64,000 nt of DNA from Prevotella sp. (lineage in GTDB: Bacteria; Bacteroidota; Bacteroidia; Bacteroidales; Bacteroidaceae): the NCBI GenBank assembly GCA_017941345.1, contig JAGAWQ010000005.1:119100-183099 (forward strand), in the 5' to 3' direction. Positions within the stretch are counted from its first letter, which is position 1; each line of letters opens with the position of its first letter. Below the pieces are notes generated by a model that worked only from the letters and a program-made list of their open reading frames with translations, was not told where the DNA came from and made no database searches. The translations under genes and the position numbers were made by a program. Shown one piece after another: positions 55,376 through 62,730 of the stretch.

Positions 55376-56640
55376 ATCACTTCCTTTTTACCAGTTACAT
55401 ATTCGTAGATGACACTCTTCTTATATTCCTTCAATTCCGCAATCTTCTGCTGCTTAATGGCTATCAGTGAGTCGATTTCAGAACATTTTGTGTCGAGGAA
55501 GGAGGCGATGGCTTGCTGCTCATCTTTTGATGGTAACAACATCTTGAAGTTACATAATGCTGCAGCACTAAGCCCTTCTCTGTTTCCTCCTGTTTGAAGT
55601 AAAGAAACTTGATGTTGTCCTAAAGATGACTGCAAACTGTATTTCAAATACTTCGTGTCAATATCTTTAGGACGTATTATAGAAACATGCTGATTGACAT
55701 TTGCCTTTCCAAGAGTTTCATCCACATAATAACATCGTCCAATAGAGCCTCCTGTAATATTTAATAGAACATCACCAGGAAGAACTCTAGTTCCTTTCAT
55801 TTCTTTGTCAATCTTATCCGTAATATGTGCTACATCAGATAAATCCAATCCTTCGAAATAAACATTCTGACTTCTTAGGAATTTTACGCCTTCGCTAACA
55901 TAAACATTTGCACCTCCAATAGGAGTAGAACCACTTCCAATTTTGGATGTTAGAAGAGACAGTTTAACAACTTTCCACCCTTCTGGAATCTCGCCAATCC
56001 AATCAATGCCACTGTTCTTCATTGGTACGTTGGGATTTAAGCCTTTGGTGACGGCCTCGGTGATGATAGATTGCTTATAGACTTTCAGTTCCTCTATCAT
56101 CTTCTCTTGCAGGGCTATCATCTCATCGGCTTCACCACATACCTTATCCAAATAATCTGCTATCTTTTCTTGCTCAGAGAGAGGAGGGATTATGCATATG
56201 TATTCATCAATGTATTTTGAATTCATGTGAGGTATCGTTGTTCCATTCACCTTGCTTTTGAAAAAAGGCTCAGCATTTTTTAGTAGATAATACAAATATT
56301 GATTATTAAACCTACTATCATTACAAGAATATTTTACAGTGGTAGAAGAAACAACACCATCACAGCCATTTGCTACAATTCCTGCATTAGCACCATCCCA
56401 AAGAATTAGTATATCTATTGGAGAACAAATAGGAACATTTAAATCTAAGGTATATGTCCTATATTCTTTACCTAACATTTCTGATGCTCCAATTATGGGC
56501 AATCCTTTATTCTCATTATTTTGATCTTTTGGAAGTTTTCCTTTTACAAAAGTACCTATATATTTATATTTACCGAATTCCCACTCCTTCGGAATCAGCC
56601 CAATCCACTCGATGCCGCTATCTTTATATTCTCTTGCCAT
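55372..56640 (-). CDS. hsdS: Type I restriction specificity subunit S
   Basis: A 422-residue subunit with two target-recognition halves. The first opens YKDSGIEWIGLIPKEW and ends in the helix EKMIEELKVYKQSIITEAVT; the second opens MKNSGIDWIGEIPEGWKVVK and ends QQKIAELKEYKKSVIYEYVT. The paired opening and helix show the internal duplication typical of HsdS, so a bipartite target is expected. Its sequence cannot be predicted here. It is AT-rich compared with hsdM and hsdR. No second hsdS or recombinase is nearby, so no sign of shuffling. Confidence 0.95.
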   Translation of the reverse strand: MAREYKDSGIEWIGLIPKEWEFGKYKYIGTFVKGKLPKDQNNENKGLPIIGASEMLGKEYRTYTLDLNVPICSPIDILILWDGANAGIVANGCDGVVSSTTVKYSCNDSRFNNQYLYYLLKNAEPFFKSKVNGTTIPHMNSKYIDEYICIIPPLSEQEKIADYLDKVCGEADEMIALQEKMIEELKVYKQSIITEAVTKGLNPNVPMKNSGIDWIGEIPEGWKVVKLSLLTSKIGSGSTPIGGANVYVSEGVKFLRSQNVYFEGLDLSDVAHITDKIDKEMKGTRVLPGDVLLNITGGSIGRCYYVDETLGKANVNQHVSIIRPKDIDTKYLKYSLQSSLGQHQVSLLQTGGNREGLSAAALCNFKMLLPSKDEQQAIASFLDTKCSEIDSLIAIKQQKIAELKEYKKSVIYEYVTGKKEVI

Positions 56641-56644
56641 CGTC

Positions 56645-57397
56645 TCAGTCCTCCTTGTTTTTCAGTCGTTCTATCTCCTGTTGTTGCTGCTGGTAGGCAT
56701 TGAGGGCACGTTGCTTCAGCTCCTCGTACTTGGCTTTCCACTCTGCCGCCTCGACTTGCGCCTGCGCCAGTTGCTGCTGCAAGGCCGGGACGGACTGTTC
56801 CAGTGCTGCGAGGCGGGCATCCTGCTGAGTGCGATAGCCGGTGCGGGCAGCGTGCATACGCTCCTTAATGCCCCCTTCGGTGACGAAGGTGTGCTCCAAC
56901 TTATCCAGGTATTTGTTCATCATCGTGTCTATCTGGAAGCACATCGTCAAGCCGACGTTTGCTATCTCCTCTGCAGACCACTTATAGAAAAACGGCTCAT
57001 AATCAGCCAGACGGTTGTGCGCCTTCGTGAAGTCTTGCATAGGTTGGTAGCGCTCGTCACCAACTTTCCACTGGCGCAGCCGTCTGGACTTCAGGTAGTC
57101 CTCATAGTCCTGCCGCAGTTCTCCGATACTAGACCGCGCCACATTGAGCAGGTCTATCTCCATCTGCGTAGAGGTCTTGCCGTCCTCACTCCCCTCGACG
57201 ATGTTCTGCTTGCCCGAACGGGCCGCCTGAACCATTTGATCCACCGTCCGGTCGCCATACTGTGGCAAGAACCGCTCGCAGAAGACGTAGGTCATCTGAT
57301 AGAGTGTCTCCGACTTCTGATAGAACCAGAGGTCCTGCCATTTCGCTACCTTGCGGAAGATGCTCTTGAAGGGCTTGTGGTCGTCATTGCTTGCCAT
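56645..57397 (-). CDS. Four-helix-bundle protein with suffix domain and coiled coil
   Basis: A 250-residue protein between hsdM and hsdS. Residues about 20-120 look like an S23/Avd-type four-helix bundle (VDQMVQAARSGKQNIVEGSE is the diagnostic turn between helices, then LNVARSSIGELRQDYEDYL). Residues 120-190 form a suffix (KWSAEEIANVGLTMCFQID), and 190-250 a Gln-rich coiled coil (ALEQSVPALQQQLAQAQ, YQQQQQEIERL). Relatives include the Avd accessory factor of diversity-generating retroelements, but no reverse transcriptase or variable repeat is seen here. The gene starts 78 bp after hsdM and ends 4 bp before hsdS, so it is an integral part of the operon. Function unknown; perhaps it binds nucleic acid or the S subunit. 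Confidence 0.75.
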   Translation of the reverse strand: MASNDDHKPFKSIFRKVAKWQDLWFYQKSETLYQMTYVFCERFLPQYGDRTVDQMVQAARSGKQNIVEGSEDGKTSTQMEIDLLNVARSSIGELRQDYEDYLKSRRLRQWKVGDERYQPMQDFTKAHNRLADYEPFFYKWSAEEIANVGLTMCFQIDTMMNKYLDKLEHTFVTEGGIKERMHAARTGYRTQQDARLAALEQSVPALQQQLAQAQVEAAEWKAKYEELKQRALNAYQQQQQEIERLKNKED

Positions 57398-57438
57398 TGT
57401 TTCTCGTTTCTTTTGTTCTATTTTGTTCGTAATAGTTG

Positions 57439-57475
57439 CTATAGATGCTATAGATTTCTATAGATTCTATAGATT
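57439..57475. repeat. 9-bp tandem repeat between hsdM and the four-helix-bundle gene
   Basis: CTATAGATG, CTATAGATT, (T) CTATAGATT, CTATAGATT: four units with the palindrome CTATAG, ending at the hsdM stop. Confidence 0.85.
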
Positions 57476-59272
57476 CTATCCTTTCTGCCTCCCCATGATT
57501 TTAGCCATTAGTGCACTCTCTTGATGCTCTAACTCTTGCAAGTGGGCGAAGATTTCCTCGCTCTTGCGGGGTGCAACGTATTTATAGAACTCACGGGTGA
57601 AGGGTATCTCGTAGCCAGTCTTGTTGTTCTTTTCGTCAATCCATGCATCGGGGGCATAGGGATAGACGTTGGCCTGCATATAGGCTTCGATGTCCTGCTT
57701 GAAGGGGATGTTCTCCGTATCCTTCAGGCTCTTGTCGGGCTGAGGCTTGCCTTTTTTCAGAATGGGGTTGCCCTGCTCGTCGCGCAGTGGGCGCTCAACG
57801 GTGACCTTGGTATATTTGAAGTCGTCGCAGTCCTTTACCTTGCTTTCCACTACCAGTTCGCCATCCTCATAGACACCATCCTTAAAGGCCATATAGGCAC
57901 GGCTGATCAGACTGATGCAACGGTCGGTAAACTCGTTGCGCTTGTTGCCCAATGACTTACGGCGTTTCTCGCAGCACTTGCTGGCATCAATCAACTGCAC
58001 CTTGCCTGTGCGCTCAGCAGCCTTGTCCTTGGTGACTATCCAGATGTAGGTGGCAATACCCGTGTTGTAGAACATATCATTGGGAATCTGCACGATAGCC
58101 TCCAGCCAGTCGTTATCCAACAGATAGCCACGAATGTTGCTCTCGCCACTGCCCGCATCGCCCTTGAACAGCGGCGAACCGTTCTGGATAATCGCCATAC
58201 GGCCGCCCGATTGGTGCTCACCATCGGGCTCTTTCAGTTTGGCAATGCCGTTGAGCATGAAGAGCTGCTGACTGTCGCCAATAGCGGGCAAGCCTGGGGC
58301 AAAGCGTCCCATGTCGCCACGCTTGTGCTCATCCTCAACGGCTTTCTTCTCGTTCTTCCACTCTATGCCAAAGGGTGGGTTGGAGATGATATAGTCGAAG
58401 GTGTAGCCTTCAAACTTGTCATCGCTCAGGGTGTTGCCGTGACGCATATTCTCGGCATCGCCACCCTTGATGAGCACGTTGGCTTTAGCAATAGCGAAGG
58501 TCTGTTCGTTCAGTTCCTGTCCGAACTCGGTGATTTGTGCCTCAGGGTCTATCTCCAGCAGCTTCTCACTCAGGCAGTCGAGCATCTGACTCGTACCCAT
58601 CGCCATATCATAGACGGTAGCCGTCACGCCCTCTTCCTCCAACTGCTCACGCTGTGGAGCCACCAGCAGTTCGGTCATCATATAGATGATGTCGCGAGCT
58701 GTAAAGTGGGCTCCTGCCTGTTCGTCATAACTCTCAGAGAATTTGCGCACGAGTTCTTCGAAGATGTAACCCATATCTACAGCACTGATTTCGTCGGCTC
58801 CCATATAGGCTTTCTTCGAGCAGAACTCCTGAATGACGTTATAGAGAATTCCGTTATGGTCGAGTTTGGTTATCTCCTTATCGAAGTCGAACTTCTCAAT
58901 AATATCGACTACATTCTCAGAGAAATGATTGAGGTAACTGCGGAAGTTGTCGGCTATGTTATCGGCATCGCTCAGCAGTCCCTCAAACGTAAAGGGCGAG
59001 ACGTTGTAGAAATCATAGCCAGAGGCTGTTGTCAGGAATCCTTTACGCACAGCCAAACCACGCTGTTCACAAAGAGCATTGGCATCCAGCACCTTCTGCT
59101 TGGTAGGTGCAAGGGTGTCGGAGAAGCGCTTGATGACACACATGGGCAGGATGACGTTGCCATACTCATGGGGCTTATACGTTCCCACCAGTTTATCGGC
59201 AATCGCCCAAATCAGGTTTGCCTTCTCTTGTATATTGACGGTAGTCCGTTTTTGCAATTCTTCAGTTGACAT
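57476..59272 (-). CDS. hsdM: Type I restriction methylase subunit M
   Basis: A 598-residue N6-adenine methylase. The N-terminal helical domain contains LIWAIADKLVGTYKPHEYG; motif IV is ISNPPFGIEW (Asn-Pro-Pro-Phe); motif I is VYDMAMGTSQML, a variant of the usual DPxxGSG. HFTARDIIYMMTELL precedes motif I as in all HsdM. It methylates the site defined by hsdS and protects the host. First gene of the operon, behind a clear promoter. Confidence 0.96.
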   Translation of the reverse strand: MSTEELQKRTTVNIQEKANLIWAIADKLVGTYKPHEYGNVILPMCVIKRFSDTLAPTKQKVLDANALCEQRGLAVRKGFLTTASGYDFYNVSPFTFEGLLSDADNIADNFRSYLNHFSENVVDIIEKFDFDKEITKLDHNGILYNVIQEFCSKKAYMGADEISAVDMGYIFEELVRKFSESYDEQAGAHFTARDIIYMMTELLVAPQREQLEEEGVTATVYDMAMGTSQMLDCLSEKLLEIDPEAQITEFGQELNEQTFAIAKANVLIKGGDAENMRHGNTLSDDKFEGYTFDYIISNPPFGIEWKNEKKAVEDEHKRGDMGRFAPGLPAIGDSQQLFMLNGIAKLKEPDGEHQSGGRMAIIQNGSPLFKGDAGSGESNIRGYLLDNDWLEAIVQIPNDMFYNTGIATYIWIVTKDKAAERTGKVQLIDASKCCEKRRKSLGNKRNEFTDRCISLISRAYMAFKDGVYEDGELVVESKVKDCDDFKYTKVTVERPLRDEQGNPILKKGKPQPDKSLKDTENIPFKQDIEAYMQANVYPYAPDAWIDEKNNKTGYEIPFTREFYKYVAPRKSEEIFAHLQELEHQESALMAKIMGRQKG

Positions 59273-59311
59273 ATATCTTCATTCATTGGATAAATATATT
59301 GATGTATGACG

Positions 59312-59342
59312 CAAAGTTATGAAATAAATGACTGTAATCCAA
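59312..59342 (-). promoter_or_regulatory. Promoter of the restriction-defence operon
   Basis: Minus-strand TTG (59340-59342), 20 bp, TAACTTTG (59312-59319), 39 bp before the hsdM ATG. The remaining gap to 59476 is AT-rich and holds nothing else I recognise. Confidence 0.65.
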
Positions 59343-59476
59343 GTATTTGATAGATAAATAGATTTTATTTATTGTTTTTTATGAAAATTCAAAGTGTTTA
59401 GGAACTATTCAAGTTTAAAGAGTTTTTTGCGACAGCATGCTGTTCATTTTTGATTTGACAAACCGGTAGTTGTATT

Positions 59477-60202
59477 TTAAAATCTCGGATCGGTCAGACC
59501 GCCATAGCTGTCGGCTGCGGTCTCCAAGGCATCCTCCGTGGTGTACTGCTTGTACAGCGTACAACGGGTGACGATGGTCTGTGGCGAACAGCGTTCACCC
59601 TTCACCAGCACCAGCGCCCAGCCCTTCATGTCGTCGGCAAACTCCTCGTCCTTCAGCACATAGTGGCCGTCCACCAGCGTCACCTCTTCCCAGGGCACCT
59701 CGCGCTTGCTGAACCGCACCAAAGCGTCACGGTCACTACCCGTCTGGACGGCCGTATAGAGCCACAGCTTCGTCCAAGGCTCCCAGTCGTGTGCCTTGAG
59801 GTCGGTAATCAGGGCCGGCACTCCGTCTACTTCGCCCAGCAGCTGTTTGACTTCCGGCAGTGTGCCGTCGCTCACGGGTATGCCTGGCATCAGGAATGAC
59901 GTCCGTTCCATCAATACCTTTTCAACATACACCACGGGCAACTGGTTGGCCAGCGACAGGAAGTTGTTGTAAGCCGTTGACCCTTTGGTAAACATCGGCT
60001 TGCAATACTTCAGCATCCTCCACAACGCCACGGAATGGCGCATCTTCTGACGCTGGATAAACTGGGGCAGCGTATTGCTGCGCCGCTCCATCGAGTTGGC
60101 CGACCGGATAATCAGCCGCCCCTGCTTCATGTAGGTCGTAATGCCGTCCTTACGCATACTGCCTACCACCATCAGTCCCTTGCCTGTTCCTTTTCTTTTC
60201 AT
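59477..60202 (-). CDS. Conserved-looking protein of unknown function
   Basis: A 241-residue protein that I do not recognise. It has no signal peptide or membrane segment and begins very basic (MKRKGTGKGLMVVGSMRKDG), with SNTLPQFIQRQKMRHSV following. The layout (a Gly/Lys-rich strand pair, then QRQKMRHSVALWRML) recalls Bacteroidetes DUF6266 proteins, but I cannot confirm this. The C-terminal half (VKQLLGEVDGVPALITDL, VPWEEVTLVDGHYVLK) looks globular. Two arrays of 11-bp repeats lie upstream of its ATG, the nearer one within 30 bp. Confidence 0.55.
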   Translation of the reverse strand: MKRKGTGKGLMVVGSMRKDGITTYMKQGRLIIRSANSMERRSNTLPQFIQRQKMRHSVALWRMLKYCKPMFTKGSTAYNNFLSLANQLPVVYVEKVLMERTSFLMPGIPVSDGTLPEVKQLLGEVDGVPALITDLKAHDWEPWTKLWLYTAVQTGSDRDALVRFSKREVPWEEVTLVDGHYVLKDEEFADDMKGWALVLVKGERCSPQTIVTRCTLYKQYTTEDALETAADSYGGLTDPRF

Positions 60203-60228
60203 CGTTCATTTGTCTTTAATTATACACT

Positions 60229-60283
60229 AATCGTTCCCTAATTGTTCTCCAATCGTTCCCTAATTGTTCTCCAATTCAGTTCC
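60229..60283. repeat. 11-bp tandem array A
   Basis: AATCGTTCCCT and AATTGTTCTCC alternate twice, followed by AATTCAGTTCC: about five 11-bp units, starting 27 bp upstream of the unknown gene at 59477-60202. Confidence 0.9.
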
Positions 60284-60327
60284 ACTTTATCTCCACTCCA
60301 CCCAAGCCTTTCCTTCGCTCTTCCTTC

Positions 60328-60371
60328 CATTGTTGTCCGATTGTTGTCCGATTGTTGTCCGATTGTTGTTC
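60328..60371. repeat. 11-bp tandem array B
   Basis: CATTGTTGTCC, GATTGTTGTCC, GATTGTTGTCC, GATTGTTGTTC: four 11-bp units, then GATTAAC. The unit resembles that of array A (shared ATTGTT-TCC), so both probably derive from one unit. Within the 543-bp gap 60203-60745, which holds no gene, the rest is AT-rich and unexplained. Confidence 0.9.
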
Positions 60372-60710
60372 GATTAACAAACGGACAACAGACGTACATC
60401 AAACGCACTTCAATCGCACAAGAGTAGGCGCAGAACCTTGGGTGAATCGAAGGTCGAGTGGGCCTAAACTGGAGTTCGACAGGACAAAGTTATGACTTTT
60501 TTCGGAGATATACAAGAGATTAATCGGAAATCCTCCTTTTTTGCTTGTTCATTAGAGTTGTATTCGAGTTGCGTGGGGCAATGGGGATTAGTTTCTAGCC
60601 CCTTTTGCATGATTGATTGCAATCGGCTGAAAAACAGCATGTTTCGTTTTTGAGATATGATTTTACAGTTTTGAGATATGCCCTTTGATAGTATAATGTG
60701 AAATTCTCTT

Positions 60711-60718
60711 TATCTTTG
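60711..60718 (+). promoter_or_regulatory. -7 box of the first paralogous lipoprotein
   Basis: TATCTTTG, 28 bp before the ATG at 60746. Confidence 0.5.
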
Positions 60719-60745
60719 CTAAAAACTTAAAACAATTTGAAGAAA

Positions 60746-62179
60746 ATGAAAGCAAAACATTTATTTCATGTGCTGTTAACATCAGTGATGCTGGCAGCAA
60801 CAGCAGGACTAACAACGGCTTGCACAAGTAACGACGACAACCCCACACCCAGCGGTCCGTCGGAGTCGGTTATCAAGGAGAAAATCGTGGGCAAGTGGAA
60901 AGCCGTTACGCAAGACGGGACAGAACGGGTTACCGACAAATTGTATGTCATGACCTTCAATGCCGATGGTACTATGACATACTCTTCTTCAACCTTCTTC
61001 CAAAATTTGAGCAAATATACTTGGCGAAACAAAGCTCCATTCACTTACTCTATTAGCGGTAATGTTCTGACGCGTGAAGGACAGGAAGACGGTGAATTAA
61101 GAAAAGCTTTTTATGAAGTAACTGATATCAATGACCAGGAAATGCAGATGGTTTTTACCAGTTACATTTTGGATGGCCAAACCTTCTCCCGAGATATGAA
61201 GATTGGCTATGAGCGCGTTACTGCCGACTACTCCGAGGACATCATCGGCATGTGGGAAGTGACGGAAATGACTGGCGAGGAGACCTATAACGACGATAAT
61301 GCCCGTCTGGCGTTTCTGGCTGATGGCACCTATAGATATTACCGGAAGGATGACACTGGCGACTGGCAACTGGTGAGCACCCGTGATGTTGAGGAATATT
61401 TTGTTGACGGCGACTGGGTGGCTACCCGCTGGCAGGAGACGGGTGGTGAGATGAACTACGAATGGTGGGACATCGACGAGATTAAGGACGGTCAGATGAA
61501 GTGGTCGGCCCTGCGCGAGCGTGAGGACGGCACTCGCTTCAAGACTACCTTCACTTGGCGGAAGGTTGAAGCTCCTGCAGGCGTAGAGGCCATTGACCTG
61601 GGTCTGCCCAGCGGCACGAAATGGGCGAATATGAACATCGGAGCTGAAAAGCCGGAGGACTACGGCCTGTACTTCGTCTGGGGCGAGACGGTGGGCTACG
61701 GCTCGGACACTAACGACGGCCACTCATTCAACTGGGCGAGCTACAAGTGGTGCAACGGCTCGTACGATACAATGACCAAGTACTGCACCAACAGCAGCTA
61801 CGGCACGGTTGACAACAAGACGGTGCTCGACTTAGAGGACGATGCCGCCTACGTGAACTGGAGCAACTCTTGGCGAATGCCCACCATCACAGAGATTGAT
61901 GAGCTGCTGAACAACACGACCTCTGAGTGGACGACCGTCAACGGCGTCAATGGCCGTAAGTTCACGAGCACGATGAACGGCAACTCTATTTTCCTGCCTG
62001 CCGCAGGCTACCGCTACGGCTCGTACCTCGACTACCAGACCTCGGGCGGCTACTACTGGTCGTCGTCGCTCTCCGAGTCGAACCCGAGCGACGCACGTAG
62101 CCTCGACTTCGGTTCGGGGAGCGCGTACACGGGTAGCGACTACCGCTTCCTCGGGTTTACCGTTCGCCCCGTGCAGTAA
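60746..62179 (+). CDS. Lipoprotein with lipocalin-like repeats and a FISUMP/DUF1566-like domain
   Basis: A 477-residue surface or periplasmic lipoprotein. The signal peptide MKAKHLFHVLLTSVMLAATA ends in the lipobox TTACTSNDD. Two lipocalin-like beta domains follow: IVGKWKAVTQDG (about 50-150) and IIGMWEVTEMTGEE (165-275), each with the GxW opening. From about 282 comes a C-terminal domain of the Fib_succ_major/DUF1566 kind: AIDLGLPSGTKWANMNIGAE, WGETVGYG, SWRMPTITEIDELLNN and GFTVRPVQ at the end. Such domains are common in Prevotella cell-surface proteins; the ligand is unknown. Start is ATG 60746; a TTG three codons earlier is less likely. A close paralogue follows at 62731. Confidence 0.8.
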   Translation: MKAKHLFHVLLTSVMLAATAGLTTACTSNDDNPTPSGPSESVIKEKIVGKWKAVTQDGTERVTDKLYVMTFNADGTMTYSSSTFFQNLSKYTWRNKAPFTYSISGNVLTREGQEDGELRKAFYEVTDINDQEMQMVFTSYILDGQTFSRDMKIGYERVTADYSEDIIGMWEVTEMTGEETYNDDNARLAFLADGTYRYYRKDDTGDWQLVSTRDVEEYFVDGDWVATRWQETGGEMNYEWWDIDEIKDGQMKWSALREREDGTRFKTTFTWRKVEAPAGVEAIDLGLPSGTKWANMNIGAEKPEDYGLYFVWGETVGYGSDTNDGHSFNWASYKWCNGSYDTMTKYCTNSSYGTVDNKTVLDLEDDAAYVNWSNSWRMPTITEIDELLNNTTSEWTTVNGVNGRKFTSTMNGNSIFLPAAGYRYGSYLDYQTSGGYYWSSSLSESNPSDARSLDFGSGSAYTGSDYRFLGFTVRPVQ

Positions 62180-62301
62180 CCTCATAAACAGATTAGATTC
62201 CGACCATCCGCATGAACGCAACGAAAGCATCCCTGCAAACGCAACCATCCCCCGCTCTCAGCCAAGAGCGAGGGATGGCGGTGTGGAGTGACGGGAGAGG
62301 A

Positions 62302-62400
62302 CTATTTTTCATCATAATGACCGTAGGCAGAAAGCACGTCAACATAAACCTCGGTCTCGAATATTTCGTAAATCAGCCGGTGCTTCTTGGTAATGGTCAG
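62302..62400 (-). pseudogene. Truncated YoeB/Txe-type toxin (C-terminal remnant)
   Basis: Thirty-two codons reading LTITKKHRLIYEIFETEV then LSAYGHYDEK and TAG. This is the C-terminal end of YoeB-family mRNA interferases (the KKHRLVY strand and the final GHY with the catalytic His-Tyr). The N-terminal 50 or so residues are gone and no start codon remains; the fragment begins where the antitoxin stops (3-bp overlap in another frame). Read by eye on the minus strand. Confidence 0.75.
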
Positions 62401-62642
62401 AGAGAGTTAAGCCAAGCATTCATTTCCTCTGGGTTGGAAAACCGTTTTCCCTTCCCCTGCCTGATTTCCTCACGAGCTTCATCTACGCGGGCAAAGAACT
62501 CTTCTTTTGTCATCAGCGTGGGGTCTTCCTTCTTGGCTGCGAGTTTCTTTACATACTTTAGAGCCTTCTCCATGAGGTTCACATCATCGGCTATTTGGCC
62601 CAATGCACGGTACATCTCCGCATTCAACTGCAATGCTGTCAT
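62397..62642 (-). CDS. Orphan antitoxin of a YoeB-type pair
   Basis: An 81-residue acidic-then-basic helical protein, MTALQLNAEMYRALGQIADD, followed by LMTKEEFFARVDEAREEIRQG and ending MNAWLNSL. The C-terminal EEF-ARVDEA block is typical of Bacteroidetes antitoxins paired with RelE/YoeB toxins. The toxin downstream is deleted but for its C-terminus. The antitoxin keeps a promoter, so it may still be made and could neutralise a related toxin elsewhere. Confidence 0.7.
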   Translation of the reverse strand: MTALQLNAEMYRALGQIADDVNLMEKALKYVKKLAAKKEDPTLMTKEEFFARVDEAREEIRQGKGKRFSNPEEMNAWLNSL

Positions 62643-62670
62643 AATCCTAACATGTTTGGTTATCTGGGCG

Positions 62671-62701
62671 CAAATTTACGAATGATAATTGATTAAAACA
62701 A
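62671..62701 (-). promoter_or_regulatory. Promoter of the orphan antitoxin
   Basis: Minus-strand TTG (62699-62701), 20 bp, TAAATTTG (62671-62678), 28 bp before the antitoxin ATG. Confidence 0.55.
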
Positions 62702-62730
62702 GAGCTTTAAGTATAAAAAATATATTCGAT

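Noticed and set aside
56645-57397. Possible diversity-generating retroelement because of the Avd-like protein
   Set aside because: No reverse transcriptase, template repeat or variable repeat was found nearby; hsdS shows no adenine-targeted duplicate.
58211-59269. 352-codon plus-strand frame opposite hsdM
   Set aside because: Antisense shadow caused by codon bias of hsdM; no start signal or domain.
60242-60427. Small plus-strand frame in the 11-bp arrays
   Set aside because: Low-complexity translation of repeats with no start signal.
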